Positions 18,987 through 27,662 of a stretch of DNA of 64,000 bases are shown here, in pieces. Made by a program: the position numbers and the translations under genes. The notes under the pieces were generated by a model, which saw nothing but the letters and a program-made list of their open reading frames with translations, was not told where the DNA came from and made no database searches. Positions within the stretch are counted from its first letter, which is position 1; each line of letters opens with the position of its first letter. This stretch comes from Pontibacillus yanchengensis (GTDB taxonomy: Bacteria > Bacillota > Bacilli > Bacillales > BH030062), in NCBI RefSeq assembly GCF_009856295.1, contig NZ_WMEU01000003.1, positions 434,001 to 498,000 of the forward strand, given 5' to 3'.

Positions 18987-19871
18987 ATGGTTGATCAATC
19001 ACAGGAAACCCAGCTCGTGATTATTACAGGAATGTCCGGTGCAGGAAAAACAGTTGCAGTTCAGAGTTTTGAGGATTTAGGTTTCTTTTGTGTAGATAAC
19101 CTCCCTCCTGCGTTGCTCCCTAAGTTTTTAGAATTAATGAAAGATACCAAGAATAATATACAGAAAGTTGCTCTCGTCATGGATTTACGTGGGAGAGAAT
19201 TTTTTGACACGCTATTTGAGTCCCTAGATCGACTAGGGAAGGAAGAATGGCTTACTGAGCATATTTTATTTTTAGATGCTGAAAATCAGGCCTTAGTATC
19301 TCGATATAAAGAGACGCGACGCTATCATCCATTAGCTCCCGAAGGAACTCCACTAGAGGGCATTGAGCAAGAACGAATGATGTTGGATGAACTAAGAGGT
19401 CGTGCTCAGGAAATCATTGACACGACAGATCTGAAGCCACGGGAACTAAGAGAACGTATCTTAGCGTCTTACTCAGAAAAAAAGCAACAAGTCTTTTCCG
19501 TACAAGTCGTTTCATTTGGATTTAAGTATGGCTTACCGATTGATTCGGATCTTGTATTTGATGTGCGCTTTTTACCTAACCCTCACTATGTCGAACATAT
19601 GCGTGCGTTAACAGGATTAACAACGGAGGTATCTTCGTACGTATTTAAGTGGACAGAGACGCAGAAATTCATGGAAAAATTGCTCGATTTACTTGGTTAT
19701 ATGTTGCCGCAATACAAACGTGAAGGAAAAAGCCAAATTGTTATTGCGATTGGTTGTACTGGTGGTCAGCACCGTTCTGTAGCCATTGCCGAGCATATAG
19801 CGCAGTATTTTTCTACAGATTACGTAACACATGTTACGCATCGTGATGTCGAGAAAAGAAAGGGAAAATAG
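18987..19871 (+). CDS. rapZ: RNase adapter / nucleotide-binding protein RapZ (YvcJ)
   Basis: A 294-aa protein with an N-terminal P-loop GMSGAGKT and a C-terminal domain containing [17 protein letters not shown]. In E. coli RapZ directs RNase E to GlmZ and senses glucosamine-6-phosphate; in B. subtilis YvcJ hydrolyses GTP/ATP and affects competence. ATG at 18987 ([11 protein letters not shown]) is preceded by AAGGAG at 18972; an in-frame ATG at 18969 overlaps the yvcI stop. Confidence 0.94.
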   Translation: MVDQSQETQLVIITGMSGAGKTVAVQSFEDLGFFCVDNLPPALLPKFLELMKDTKNNIQKVALVMDLRGREFFDTLFESLDRLGKEEWLTEHILFLDAENQALVSRYKETRRYHPLAPEGTPLEGIEQERMMLDELRGRAQEIIDTTDLKPRELRERILASYSEKKQQVFSVQVVSFGFKYGLPIDSDLVFDVRFLPNPHYVEHMRALTGLTTEVSSYVFKWTETQKFMEKLLDLLGYMLPQYKREGKSQIVIAIGCTGGQHRSVAIAEHIAQYFSTDYVTHVTHRDVEKRKGK

Positions 19872-19874
19872 ATT

Positions 19875-20843
19875 ATGACCAATCAATCGTTACCAAGTGT
19901 GGTTGTTCTCGGGGGCGGAACAGGCATGCCTGTTTTGTTAAGAGGCTTAAAGTCCTTTCCAATTGACCTGACAGCCATCGTAACGGTAGCAGACGATGGG
20001 GGGAGCTCTGGACGATTACGTGATGAGCTATCCATACCAGCTCCTGGAGACATCCGTAATGTAATCGCTGCCCTTTCAGATGCGGAACCAATGCTGTTGG
20101 ATTTATTCCAACATCGATTCGCGAATGGAAATGGGTTATCCGGGCATTCAATGGGAAATTTATTATTAGCTGCCATGACCTCTATTACAGATGATTTTTT
20201 TCATGGAATCAAAGAGATTTCGCGTGTTTTAAATGTAAAAGGAAATATACTACCTATTGCGAATCAAAATATGTATCTTCATGCTGTAATGGAGGATGGA
20301 AGTATTGTGTCTGGAGAATCAAAAATTCCAGCCGCTGAGAAAAGAATTAAACGTGTATTCCTAAGTCCAGAACCAGTTCAGCCGTTACCTGAGGCTGTTC
20401 AAGCAGTAAAGGATGCTGACTTAGTTGTTATTGCACCTGGTAGCCTTTATACGAGTACATTGCCAAACATGATTGTGTCGCAAATAGGGGATGCTCTACG
20501 TGAAACACATGGAAAAGTTGTTTACGTGTGTAATGTCATGACCCAGTTTGGAGAAACGACAGGATACACCGCAGCAGATCACGTGCAAGCGATACATGAA
20601 CATATTGGTAAAGGCTGTTTAGATGCGATTCTTGTTCATAACAAGCCAATCGCGACGGACGTTCAGAAACTATATGCTGCAGAAAACTCTAAACCTGTTG
20701 TATATGATCATGAACGGATTAAAAAACTAGGTGTGGATATTATCGAAGGAGATATTATCGATCCAAACCAAATGGCATTGCGCCATGATACATCAAAGGT
20801 CGCAAAGCTACTTGTGTCATTAATACAGAATAAGAAGCTTTAA
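19875..20843 (+). CDS. yvcK: gluconeogenesis factor YvcK (CofD-like fold)
   Basis: A 322-aa protein with [17 protein letters not shown] at the N-terminus, [15 protein letters not shown] (UDP-sugar binding region), [12 protein letters not shown] and [13 protein letters not shown]. YvcK is required for growth on gluconeogenic carbon sources and for normal cell shape, and binds UDP-GlcNAc; it is structurally related to CofD but is not known to make F420. It starts 3 nt after rapZ. Confidence 0.94.
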   Translation: MTNQSLPSVVVLGGGTGMPVLLRGLKSFPIDLTAIVTVADDGGSSGRLRDELSIPAPGDIRNVIAALSDAEPMLLDLFQHRFANGNGLSGHSMGNLLLAAMTSITDDFFHGIKEISRVLNVKGNILPIANQNMYLHAVMEDGSIVSGESKIPAAEKRIKRVFLSPEPVQPLPEAVQAVKDADLVVIAPGSLYTSTLPNMIVSQIGDALRETHGKVVYVCNVMTQFGETTGYTAADHVQAIHEHIGKGCLDAILVHNKPIATDVQKLYAAENSKPVVYDHERIKKLGVDIIEGDIIDPNQMALRHDTSKVAKLLVSLIQNKKL

Positions 20844-20874
20844 CCTTTTTGTTTGGAATAAGGGGGTGAAAGGA

Positions 20875-21825
20875 TTGTCATTTGCATCTGAGACGAAGAA
20901 AGAGTTAACATCAATTGAAATTGACCCTTGTTGTATTGAAGCAGAATTAGCTGCTCTCATACGAATGAACGGATCGGTCTCTTTTTCTAACCGTAAATAT
21001 GTGCTTGATGTTCAAACAGAAAATGCAGCTATTGCGAGAAGGATATATACGTTAGTGAAGAAATTATATGGTTTTCCTGTGGAATTATTGGTACGAAAAA
21101 AGATGCGTCTGAAAAAGAATAATGTCTACATTGTTCGAATGAAGGAAAATGTGCGACAGTTATTGATGGATTTGGAAATTTTAGAGGAACCGTTCACGAT
21201 TATACGAACCATCTCGAAAAAGTATATGGAGAAAACATGTTGTAAAAGAGCATATTTACGTGGAGCCTTTTTAGCAGGTGGATCCGTGAATAACCCAGAA
21301 ACCTCCTCTTACCATTTGGAGATTTTTACGTTTTACGAGAATCATAATAATTCTTTATGTGATCTTATGAATCAGTTCGATTTACATGCTAGAGCCATTG
21401 AACGTCGAAATGGGTTCATCTGTTATTTAAAGGAAGCAGAGAAAATAACAGAATTTCTAAATATAATTGGAGCTCATCAGGCATTATTGAAGTTTGAGGA
21501 TGTACGCATTATGCGTGACATGCGAAACTCTGTTAACCGTTTAGTGAACTGTGAAACAGCCAATCTTAATAAGACGATTGGAGCGGCGTTCCGTCAGGTG
21601 GAAAATATCAAGTTCATTCAAGAATCGGTAGGACTTGAGGTGTTACCTGACAAATTACGTGAGCTAGCAATCCTTCGAGTTGAGCATCAAGATGTGACAT
21701 TGAAGGAACTTGGTGAATTAATGACGTCCAAGATTAGTAAGTCTGGTGTGAACCATCGTCTGAAGAAAATTGATGAATATGCGGACAAGGTTCGTAGAGG
21801 AGAACTTAGTGTAAAAGGTTCGTAA
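20875..21825 (+). CDS. whiA: DNA-binding protein WhiA
   Basis: A 316-aa protein with a LAGLIDADG-homing-endonuclease-like N-terminal domain that lacks nuclease activity in the family, and a C-terminal HTH ([23 protein letters not shown], here cited in two parts: LKELGELM and [10 protein letters not shown]). In Bacillus it is involved in cell division and chromosome segregation. TTG at 20875 gives [12 protein letters not shown], the conserved N-terminus; an in-frame GTG at 20866 lies within the ribosome site. Confidence 0.94.
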   Translation: MSFASETKKELTSIEIDPCCIEAELAALIRMNGSVSFSNRKYVLDVQTENAAIARRIYTLVKKLYGFPVELLVRKKMRLKKNNVYIVRMKENVRQLLMDLEILEEPFTIIRTISKKYMEKTCCKRAYLRGAFLAGGSVNNPETSSYHLEIFTFYENHNNSLCDLMNQFDLHARAIERRNGFICYLKEAEKITEFLNIIGAHQALLKFEDVRIMRDMRNSVNRLVNCETANLNKTIGAAFRQVENIKFIQESVGLEVLPDKLRELAILRVEHQDVTLKELGELMTSKISKSGVNHRLKKIDEYADKVRRGELSVKGS

Positions 21826-21868
21826 TCCATTCCTTTTTAAGCTTGTTCGTGATATAATGAGTTTAATT

Positions 21869-21900
21869 AAAACGCTTCTATTCAAGAAGCGTTTTTTCTT
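21869..21900 (+). terminator. intrinsic terminator after whiA
   Basis: AAAACGCTTCT pairs with AGAAGCGTTTT around a short loop and runs into TTCTT. Confidence 0.8.
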
Positions 21901-21908
21901 ACAACGTG

Positions 21909-21922
21909 TGCAAGCGCTTTCG
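21909..21922 (+). promoter_or_regulatory. candidate CcpA cre site upstream of crh
   Basis: TGCAAGCGCTTTCG fits the cre core TGNAANCGNWWNCA with one mismatch at the last position. It lies about 50 nt before the crh start. Confidence 0.4.
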
Positions 21923-21973
21923 ATGATAGGCATATATAAAAGATAAATAAGGTGATGGAGAGGAGAATGGAAT

Positions 21974-22228
21974 TTGTTAGAGCGGTCAGTTACCGTTGAG
22001 TTGAAAACAGGATTGCAAGCAAGACCAGCGGCACTATTTGTACAAGAAGCAAATCGATTTAATTCAGATATCTTTCTTGAAAAGGAAGGAAAACGAGTAA
22101 ACGCGAAAAGTATTATGGGACTAATGAGTCTCGCTGTAGGATCAGGGGAAGAAATTCGTCTCCAGGCGGAAGGTAAAGATGAAGCCGAAGCGTTAGACAA
22201 ACTTATATCATTCGTACAGGAAGACTAA
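21974..22228 (+). CDS. crh: HPr-like catabolite protein Crh
   Basis: An 84-aa HPr paralogue. The usual phosphotransfer His15 is Gln (TGLQARPAA), while Ser46 is kept (NAKSIMGLMSL), the hallmark of Crh: phosphorylated by HPr kinase on Ser46 and then a co-repressor with CcpA, but not part of PTS phosphotransfer. The start is TTG at 21974 with GAGAGGAG ahead. It follows whiA as in B. subtilis, separated by a terminator, so it may have its own promoter. Confidence 0.96.
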   Translation: MLERSVTVELKTGLQARPAALFVQEANRFNSDIFLEKEGKRVNAKSIMGLMSLAVGSGEEIRLQAEGKDEAEALDKLISFVQED

Positions 22229-22280
22229 GTATTTTACTTATTTCTCTAATGTGAAAATATGAACATAAGCAACTTCTCCT

Positions 22281-22320
22281 AAACTAGTGTGTCGATGTGG
22301 AATCGATTCACTGGTTTTTT
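22281..22320 (+). terminator. intrinsic terminator after crh
   Basis: AAACTAGTG pairs with CACTGGTTT (one G-U) and is followed by T residues. Confidence 0.7.
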
Positions 22321-22436
22321 TGTTTTTAGATAGTTCATATAAAGTAAAACCTACTGGCCAATCTAAAATGTACTTTACCTTTACGCGGTGGAAAGGTGTA
22401 TGGTTTGTATAGTAGATACAAGAGAGGAGCGTTGCT

Positions 22437-22919
22437 ATGTCTTCTATAGCTTTAGCTTTATATAACGAGCGATATTACAAGCAGTTGGAAAATTACAACT
22501 TGCCTGAAGAGATGGTTCATTTTACAGATTCACCTCTTCCGGCCATACATAAGAGTAAACAAGATCAGGAACGGTTTCCGGTTGTTATTGTGTATGATGA
22601 GGTTCCGGTGGGTTTTTTTGTCCTACATGGATGGAACGGTGTGCAAACATATAGTGATAATAAACAAGCCCTGTTAGTAAGAGGCTTTTCGATTGATTCT
22701 GGATATCAAGGCAATGGTATTGCGACTAAGTCAATGCAGCTCCTTCCGTGTTTTGTGAAAGAGTATTTCCCTGGAAAGGATGAGATCCTTTTGGCCGTTA
22801 ATCATAAGAATAGGCAGGCACAGCATGTATATATGAAAAGTGGATTTATAGATAAAGGAAAAAGAATAATGGGGCCAAAAGGTGAGTTGCATCTATATCA
22901 TTTGGACATTACGCTGTAG
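22437..22919 (+). CDS. GNAT-family N-acetyltransferase
   Basis: A 160-aa GNAT fold protein. The acetyl-CoA-binding motif A is in RGFSIDSGYQGNGIATKSMQ (residues about 82-101, Q-x-x-G-x-A pattern), followed by a VNHKNRQAQHVYMKSGF segment typical of motif B. Substrate unknown. RBS GAGAGGAGCG precedes the ATG. It stands as a single gene between the crh terminator and a non-coding stretch. Confidence 0.85.
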   Translation: MSSIALALYNERYYKQLENYNLPEEMVHFTDSPLPAIHKSKQDQERFPVVIVYDEVPVGFFVLHGWNGVQTYSDNKQALLVRGFSIDSGYQGNGIATKSMQLLPCFVKEYFPGKDEILLAVNHKNRQAQHVYMKSGFIDKGKRIMGPKGELHLYHLDITL

Positions 22920-23436
22920 AAATGAAATGTGAGATTTCAGTCTTTAGGAGGAGGAATATTTTACCTGGAGGTAGTATTATATTCTATAAGAAGAACAATA
23001 AAAGGTAAGAGGGAAAGAAGAATACAATTACGATCTCCCCAAGACAGTAATTCATGATATCTTTCTCCTGCTTTTTATATAATAAAGGTGCTTGCTCTTG
23101 GAAAAGAGTAGGTATCTTTTTTTACACTTTCAGAAAGGCTACATCCTTAAAGGGTGAAAGTGTAAACTCAAATTAGTCTTAGTGAAGTGGTGAACATGTT
23201 AGCCTAGTTGTATATAGCTTTTGTTAGGATGTTTATTTGTAAAGTAGGATAATTAAAAGAGTACTAAATGAATAATGGGTATAAAGAGCAATTTCCACTT
23301 AATATTAAAAAAGGGCAGCCATGTTATTATTGATGTGGCTTCTCTTGGCAATTTGGACACTTTTGGTAATGAAAGAGTTTGATTATATTTGAGCAAAGAG
23401 GGAATAGAACAGAATGAGTACTGATAGGAGTTGATG
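22920..23436. other. intergenic region without a recognised gene
   Basis: It holds a 14-bp G-U-rich hairpin followed by T7 (23086-23122, probable terminator) and directly after it a perfect inverted repeat TTACACTTTC (23122-23131) / GAAAGTGTAA (23156-23165). I see no coding region in it. Confidence 0.5.
23086..23122 (+). terminator. probable intrinsic terminator
   Basis: AGGTGCTTGCTCTT pairs with AAGAGTAGGTATCT (several G-U pairs) around GGAA and is followed by T residues. Confidence 0.55.
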
Positions 23437-23796
23437 TTGTTGGGTTTATTTACGAGAGTAGATACCATCGTAGTAGGAGTTACAGATTTGGAAGAAGCTA
23501 CAGCATGGTATAAAGATGTACTAGAATTTGAAGTACTCTATCAGACGAAAGAGTATGTAGTCTTACAAGTAGGAGAAGGACAGACGCCTATAACGATTGA
23601 GGAAATCGATTTGGCTGAAGTGGCTACCACCTCCACTTATCCAATTTTATTTGCTAATGAAATTGATGCTGTACATAAAACATTACAACAGCGTGACGTT
23701 GGTGTGACACCTATAGAAAATGATGGCACGAATATATTTTTTAGCTTCCGAGATCCTGATGGGAATAAGATTGAGGTCTGTTACTTTGAATCATGA
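23437..23796 (+). CDS. VOC-family (glyoxalase/bleomycin-resistance fold) protein
   Basis: A roughly 119-aa vicinal oxygen chelate protein: TIVVGVTDLEEATAWYKDVL (first beta-alpha-beta module) and the terminal FFSFRDPDGNKIEVCYFE, typical of the second module with its metal-binding Glu. Activity (glyoxalase, dioxygenase or resistance protein) cannot be told. The start is uncertain: TTG at 23437 or 23440 is best placed behind AGGAG at 23426-23430, while ATG at 23434 is only 3 nt from it. Confidence 0.8.
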   Translation: MLGLFTRVDTIVVGVTDLEEATAWYKDVLEFEVLYQTKEYVVLQVGEGQTPITIEEIDLAEVATTSTYPILFANEIDAVHKTLQQRDVGVTPIENDGTNIFFSFRDPDGNKIEVCYFES

Positions 23797-23958
23797 TATA
23801 GAAGGGTGGAGGTTTTGGAGGTACCCGAAAATCGGTATCCTTATAGTATTTTCTAAATTTTATTATAAAAATCCAAATACTTTTTTATTTCATAGTTTTT
23901 AACCGGACAAAATATGGAATAAGTATAGGAGTGAGTGTGATAGAGGAGGTTTTTTCAT

Positions 23959-24840
23959 TTGAAACAAGCAATGATAATCGTCAATCCTTCCTCTGGGAAA
24001 GAGGATGCGGTTGATTATGTTGAAGATATTCGATCCATATTAACGAATAAAGGCTACGAGGTTCAGGTATCACAAACGGAAAAAGAGCTCGACGCAACGA
24101 AGTATTGCCAGGATGCTTGTGAAAAAGAATTTGATTTGGTCGTTTCTCTTGGTGGCGATGGTACATTGAATGAAACAGTAAATGGAATGGTTGATCAACA
24201 ACATCGTCCTAAGCTAGGCATTATTCCACTTGGTACCGTAAATGATTTCGCTCGTGCCATCAATGTTCCACTTGATCCAAAAAAAGCGATTGAAATCTTA
24301 CAATCTGACAATACGAGAAGTGTAGATATAGGGCGTTTCAATGATCGCTACTTTGTAAATATTATTGCGATTGGTTCAGTCGCTGAGGCTATATATGAAG
24401 TGACACCGGAAGAAAAAACAAAGTTTGGTCCGCTGGCATATATGCTAGAAGGTTTTAAGACGCTAACCCATCAAAAGGAATACCCACTAAAAATTGAGCA
24501 CGGTGATCAAACATGGGAGGGAGAATCGTTTCTTTTTCTAGCTGCCTTAACAAACTCTACAGCTGGATTTGAAAAACTTACTCCTGAAGCGGAAGTGAAT
24601 GATGGTGTCCTTCATTGCTATATTATTAAAAAAGTGAATATGGTTCGGCTATCATCAATTGTTACCTCGATTCTACGAGGGCACCTTAAGGATGACGACG
24701 ATGTTGACTATTTCACAGCCCAAAACCTCCACGTGAGTTCAGAGGAAAAACTAGTGACGAATGTAGATGGGGAAGAAGGAGATTCCTTACCTGTATCTAT
24801 TGATGTTAGACCTGCGCATATTGAAGTGATTGTGGAATAA
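23959..24840 (+). CDS. diacylglycerol/lipid kinase, DagK/YegS/BmrU family
   Basis: A 293-aa lipid kinase with the DAGK catalytic domain. IIVNPSSGKED at the N-terminus and SLGGDGTLNETVNGM (residues about 62-76) form the nucleotide-binding loop, with GTVNDFARA following. It phosphorylates a lipid such as diacylglycerol; the exact substrate is not visible. The start is TTG at 23959 behind GAGGAGG. Confidence 0.9.
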   Translation: MKQAMIIVNPSSGKEDAVDYVEDIRSILTNKGYEVQVSQTEKELDATKYCQDACEKEFDLVVSLGGDGTLNETVNGMVDQQHRPKLGIIPLGTVNDFARAINVPLDPKKAIEILQSDNTRSVDIGRFNDRYFVNIIAIGSVAEAIYEVTPEEKTKFGPLAYMLEGFKTLTHQKEYPLKIEHGDQTWEGESFLFLAALTNSTAGFEKLTPEAEVNDGVLHCYIIKKVNMVRLSSIVTSILRGHLKDDDDVDYFTAQNLHVSSEEKLVTNVDGEEGDSLPVSIDVRPAHIEVIVE

Positions 24841-24927
24841 CAACTAGTTAGGAATTTAGATATGTGTGGGAAACATTAGTAGGGAGAAGCACTTGGTTGA
24901 TCGGATATGTGCGTGAGTTTGTGATGA

Positions 24928-25097
24928 AGGCCTACAGGAGGTAGGTAAGTACGATGTTGCTATATGATGAAGCGGTTTTAATCGAACCTCCTTCAACCCA
25001 GAACTCCCCCTTATTACGTAGGAGATAAAGGAAACGCGGTGAGCGTTAGCGATTGACGTTGACTTATCTTATCGCTGGGCGCTAGAGCTAGACATGT
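24928..25097 (+). repeat. dispersed structured repeat family R, copy 1
   Basis: It contains CCTAC-AGGAG-GTAGG hairpin, a GATGTTGCTATATGATGAAG segment, TTTTAATCGAACCTCCTTCA, GAGATAAAGGAAACGCG, GTTGACTTATC and TCGCTGGGCGCTAGAGCTAG. The same blocks in the same order occur in the copy at 57715-57995 and, on the opposite strand, at 25931-26104, 26931-27110 and 36650-36870. No gene is seen in 24841-25132. Confidence 0.75.
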
Positions 25098-25132
25098 AAG
25101 CGCCTGAAACTTATACTTTCTTTACTTTGAAT

Positions 25133-25174
25133 AAAAAAGCTTGCAGCGACTAATGAACGCTGCAAGCTTTTTTT
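25133..25174. terminator. bidirectional terminator between dagK-like gene and clpP
   Basis: AAAAAAGCTTGCAGCG pairs perfectly with CGCTGCAAGCTTTTTT, giving an A-rich and a T-rich flank that can serve both strands. It mainly ends clpP transcription on the minus strand. Confidence 0.85.
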
Positions 25175-25182
25175 AACTTTTA

Positions 25183-25770
25183 TTAATCTGTTTTCTTCTC
25201 CATTACGCTGTCGATTAAACCGTATTCTTTCGCTTCATGAGCTGACATGAAATTGTCGCGGTCTGTGTCGCGTGCGATAACTTCATAATCCTGACCTGTA
25301 CGCTCAGAAAGGATTTGATTTAGTTTTTCGCGCATTTTGATAATGCGGTTAGCGTGAATTTGGATGTCTGCAGCTTGACCTTGCGTACCACCTAGTGGTT
25401 GGTGAATCATTACTTCACTGTTTGGAAGTGCGAAACGCTTGCCAGGTTCACCTGCTGCAAGAAGGAAAGCACCCATTGATGCAGCCATTCCTGTGCAGAT
25501 AGTAGATACATTTGGTTTGATAAACTGCATTGTATCGTAGATGGCCATTCCTGCTGTGATGGAGCCACCTGGAGAGTTGATGTATAGAGAAATATCTTTG
25601 TCCGGATCCTCTGCGGATAGGAATAACATTTGCGCAACGATAGAGTTTGCTACGTTGTCATCAATGCCACTGCCCAACATAATAATTCTGTCTTTTAACA
25701 GACGGGAGTAAATGTCATATGCACGTTCTCCACGGTTTGTTTGTTCAATAACTGTAGGTATTAAATTCAT
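25183..25770 (-). CDS. clpP: ATP-dependent Clp protease proteolytic subunit ClpP
   Basis: A 195-aa serine protease that forms the tetradecameric chamber used with ClpC, ClpX or ClpE. Catalytic Ser in [14 protein letters not shown], His in [10 protein letters not shown], Asp in [30 protein letters not shown] is the conserved N-terminus; ATG at 25770 follows AAAGGAGGAAAA, and the frame upstream to 25878 crosses the promoter, so the longer form is rejected. A CtsR operator overlaps the -35 region. Confidence 0.97.
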   Translation of the reverse strand: MNLIPTVIEQTNRGERAYDIYSRLLKDRIIMLGSGIDDNVANSIVAQMLFLSAEDPDKDISLYINSPGGSITAGMAIYDTMQFIKPNVSTICTGMAASMGAFLLAAGEPGKRFALPNSEVMIHQPLGGTQGQAADIQIHANRIIKMREKLNQILSERTGQDYEVIARDTDRDNFMSAHEAKEYGLIDSVMEKKTD

Positions 25771-25825
25771 GGAATTTTCCTCCTTTAAATAATTCTGATT
25801 TACAGAAAAGTAAGTAACTATGTTT

Positions 25826-25854
25826 ATCATACATGTAAGGTCAGGGAAGGTCAA
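25826..25854 (-). promoter_or_regulatory. sigma-A promoter of clpP
   Basis: On the minus strand TTGACC (25854-25849), 17-bp spacer, TATGAT (25831-25826). The start codon is about 55 nt downstream of the -10. Confidence 0.75.
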
Positions 25855-25855
25855 A
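25839..25855 (+). promoter_or_regulatory. CtsR heat-shock operator
   Basis: GGTCAGG-GAA-GGTCAAA is the direct heptad repeat with 3-nt spacing known for CtsR (GGTCAAA NAN GGTCAAA), with two mismatches in the first heptad. It overlaps the clpP -35 and part of the spacer, so CtsR would block RNA polymerase. Confidence 0.8.
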
Positions 25856-25930
25856 CAAAAGGTTTTACCTTCGTTCAATCCTAGAAAAAATATATAAATG
25901 TTGACTTGTGCATAACTTAATAAGTTTTAG

Positions 25931-26104
25931 CTGCGGCCAGCGACTAGCGAACTTCCTGCTCCTCCTTACGATAAGTCAACATCGAATCGCTTTCGGTCTT
26001 CGTGTTTCCTTTATCTCAAGCAAATCTTCTTTGTGGCAAAAAATCGCCATGACGAGGCTTTGCTTAAGCCTGTCGGGGTGAGGAAGTCACTTGCGCTTTC
26101 CTAT
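25931..26104 (-). repeat. dispersed structured repeat family R, copy 2
   Basis: The plus strand shows GCGACTAGCGAACTTCCTG, CTCCTTACGATAAGTCAAC, ATCGAATCGCTTTCGGTC, TTCGTGTTTCCTTTATCTCA and TTGCGCTTTCC, the reverse complement of the copy 1/5 order. The hairpin part is degenerate here. It is preceded at 25888-25920 by ATGTTGACTTGTGCATAACT, nearly repeated before copy 3 at 26896. I see no gene in 25856-26218. Confidence 0.65.
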
Positions 26105-26218
26105 ACTATTCGTGATTTATGTATGCTTTCCCTTCCCTATGTCACATGAGTATGCAAAAATGTAGCACACTACACAATTTTTCCCCTATCTATGGAAGAT
26201 AAACATAGGAAAGAGGGA

Positions 26219-26629
26219 TTATTTTTTTTGTGAACTGATTTTTTGCAAGGTTTGGTGAAACTGTTGGGTGAGATCTTTCTCTCTTACATGCCATACTGTC
26301 CAACCATTCCGTTGTAAAAACTGCTTTTGCTTTTCCATACGGCGTTTTTTAGCAGGATATAGTAAATCTTGTGGTCTATAATACATAATTGCTACTTTCA
26401 CGTCTAATAATGCAATATCTATAAGAACCTTTCCTACTTTCACCTGAGTGAAGGGGATGTAGCCTTTTAGTTGTAAAATGAAGTACATCTTACGTAAAGA
26501 AGTTGATTGTGTAGGGGGATGTTCTGAATAATATTGTAAAATAGGGATAGGATAACAAAAATATTTTATAATGCCGATAAAGAATATCATGAATAAAAAT
26601 AAAGTCCATAACAGCATACCTGAGCTCAT
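26219..26629 (-). CDS. small membrane-anchored protein with nuclease-fold-like C-terminus
   Basis: A 136-aa protein. Residues 3-25 form one hydrophobic helix. The rest resembles the compact Vsr/DUF559/DUF2726-like endonuclease fold: QLKGYIPFTQVKVGKVLIDI, then ALLDVKVAIMYYRP, then RRMEKQKQFLQRNGWTVWHV. In those families the strand pair carries D...ExD-like residues and the GWxV helix-strand follows; here the ID and a D-V-K are present, but the Glu of the usual AIE step is Met, so activity is doubtful. Family membership is inference from pattern. RBS GAGGTGAT precedes ATG 26629. Confidence 0.6.
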   Translation of the reverse strand: MSSGMLLWTLFLFMIFFIGIIKYFCYPIPILQYYSEHPPTQSTSLRKMYFILQLKGYIPFTQVKVGKVLIDIALLDVKVAIMYYRPQDLLYPAKKRRMEKQKQFLQRNGWTVWHVREKDLTQQFHQTLQKISSQKK

Positions 26630-26751
26630 TGTATCACCTCACAAATAGCTTTTCCTAGAGAAGGCATAGGCATGCAAATATAAACTCATACGGAAATTCC
26701 CACTTGAATTACAGAAGCTGTAACCCTTATAATAATACTTGTCCTTTTCAT

Positions 26752-26825
26752 GCGCCCGTAGCTCAGTTGGATAGAGCGTTAGATTCCGGTTCTAAAGGTC
26801 GGGGGTTCGAATCCCTCCGGGCGCA
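26752..26825 (+). tRNA. tRNA-Arg (anticodon CCG)
   Basis: A full cloverleaf of 74 nt: acceptor GCGCCCG/CGGGCGC with A73, D-arm GCTC/GAGC, anticodon stem TTAGA/TCTAA around loop TTCCGGT (anticodon CCG, reads CGG), T-arm GGGGG/CCCTC around TTCGAAT. The 3' CCA is not encoded. It is a single tRNA with a terminator after it. Confidence 0.97.
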
Positions 26826-26840
26826 TTATATAGTTGAATG

Positions 26841-26883
26841 AAAAACCTCTCTAATGCATTTAATGCTTAGGGAGGTTTTTTTT
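26841..26883 (+). terminator. terminator after tRNA-Arg
   Basis: AAAAACCTCTCTAA and TTAGGGAGGTTTTT pair (with one G-U) around a short AT-rich loop, followed by T residues. Confidence 0.8.
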
Positions 26884-26930
26884 AGGAAACTATAGATATG
26901 TTGGCTTGTGTATAACTTAATATGTATAGG

Positions 26931-27110
26931 GGCCACGTCCAGCTCCCAGAGACTAGCAAACTTCCTGAATCTCCTTACAATAAGTTAACTTCGAACGCTT
27001 TCGCTATTTTCTTGAGTGTCTAACGTACTTCTATAAATGTTCGCTAGTGTTTAACCTTATATTCGCGCTAACCGGTCACCCTGAGCTTTTGTTCCTTGTT
27101 CCATGGGCTC
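26931..27110 (-). repeat. dispersed structured repeat family R, copy 3 (degenerate)
   Basis: The plus strand has GGCCACGTCCAGCTCC, GACTAGCAAACTTCCTG, CTCCTTACAATAAGTTAAC and TTCGAACGCTTTCGC, then loses similarity and ends GAGCTTTTGTTCC. It is the most decayed of the five copies. Confidence 0.55.
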
Positions 27111-27186
27111 TTTGATAAATACAATACATGAAAAAAAGTGTGATACCATATAAAAAATACTCTCATAGTTTGGAGTGTGAAAGGTG

Positions 27187-27413
27187 ATGAGTCATAGTAA
27201 TAAAAGGATCTCCAAAGCCTTATTCTACATCGGTATTGCTGGAATTAGTATTGGTTGTTTGTGTTTTTTCAAGCACCAGGAAGTATCTTTTTAATCTGTA
27301 CAATGATTGGATTGTTTATAGGAGGGATGTTTGTTGGAGTTTCAGAGGTTATTGCATTACTCGCTAAATCAAAATCAGATTCTCCAAAAGCAAACGGAGT
27401 ATTTTCATTATAA
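27187..27413 (+). pseudogene. small two-helix membrane protein gene with a frameshift
   Basis: ATG at 27187 opens MSHSNKRISKALFYIGIAG and stops after 35 codons, but shifting by one base at the T-run near 27264-27269 continues FQAPGSIFLICTMIGLFIGG and on to SPKANGVFSL, ending at 27413. Adding one T to the six-T run would restore a single 75-aa protein with two hydrophobic segments. It is a real frameshift, a slippery tract or a sequencing error. Function unknown. Confidence 0.6.
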
Positions 27414-27424
27414 AATTAGAAATA

Positions 27425-27649
27425 GTGAAAATGACTCTGCTTCAGGATAACTTGTCTCTACACCTGAGAAACCTTCAAATCGAGATTGAATCCACACATA
27501 TCAAAGTATATAATTCTCGGAGTGATCAAATCTTAATCGTGAGTAAGCATAAGCGGAATGATGGGGAGATTGTGCACTCTCTTCAGCCATATTTAACAAA
27601 GCCAATAACAAAAAAGTTTGATATAATAGTTGTAAACGTTTTCTTATGA
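27425..27649 (+). CDS. doubtful small ORF upstream of sigL
   Basis: A 74-codon frame (GTG 27425, or ATG 27431) without a convincing ribosome site. Its 3' end runs through the sigL -10 element and the cre site, which argues against a functional gene; the composition is protein-like but I recognise nothing. It could be a decayed reading frame. Confidence 0.25.
   Translation: MKMTLLQDNLSLHLRNLQIEIESTHIKVYNSRSDQILIVSKHKRNDGEIVHSLQPYLTKPITKKFDIIVVNVFL
27619..27645 (+). promoter_or_regulatory. sigL promoter with overlapping CcpA cre site
   Basis: TGATATAAT (27619-27627) is an extended -10 element. From 27630 to 27645 lies TTGTAAACGTTTTCTT, which fits WTGNAANCGNWWNCAW with one mismatch and covers the expected transcription start. 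In B. subtilis sigL is known to be repressed by CcpA through a roadblock, which fits this position. Confidence 0.65.
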
Positions 27650-27662
27650 TTAGGGGCGAAAA

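Noticed and set aside
22929..23430. Possible small gene between the GNAT and VOC genes
   Set aside because: Only short frames without ribosome sites; the terminator and inverted repeat account for the structure.
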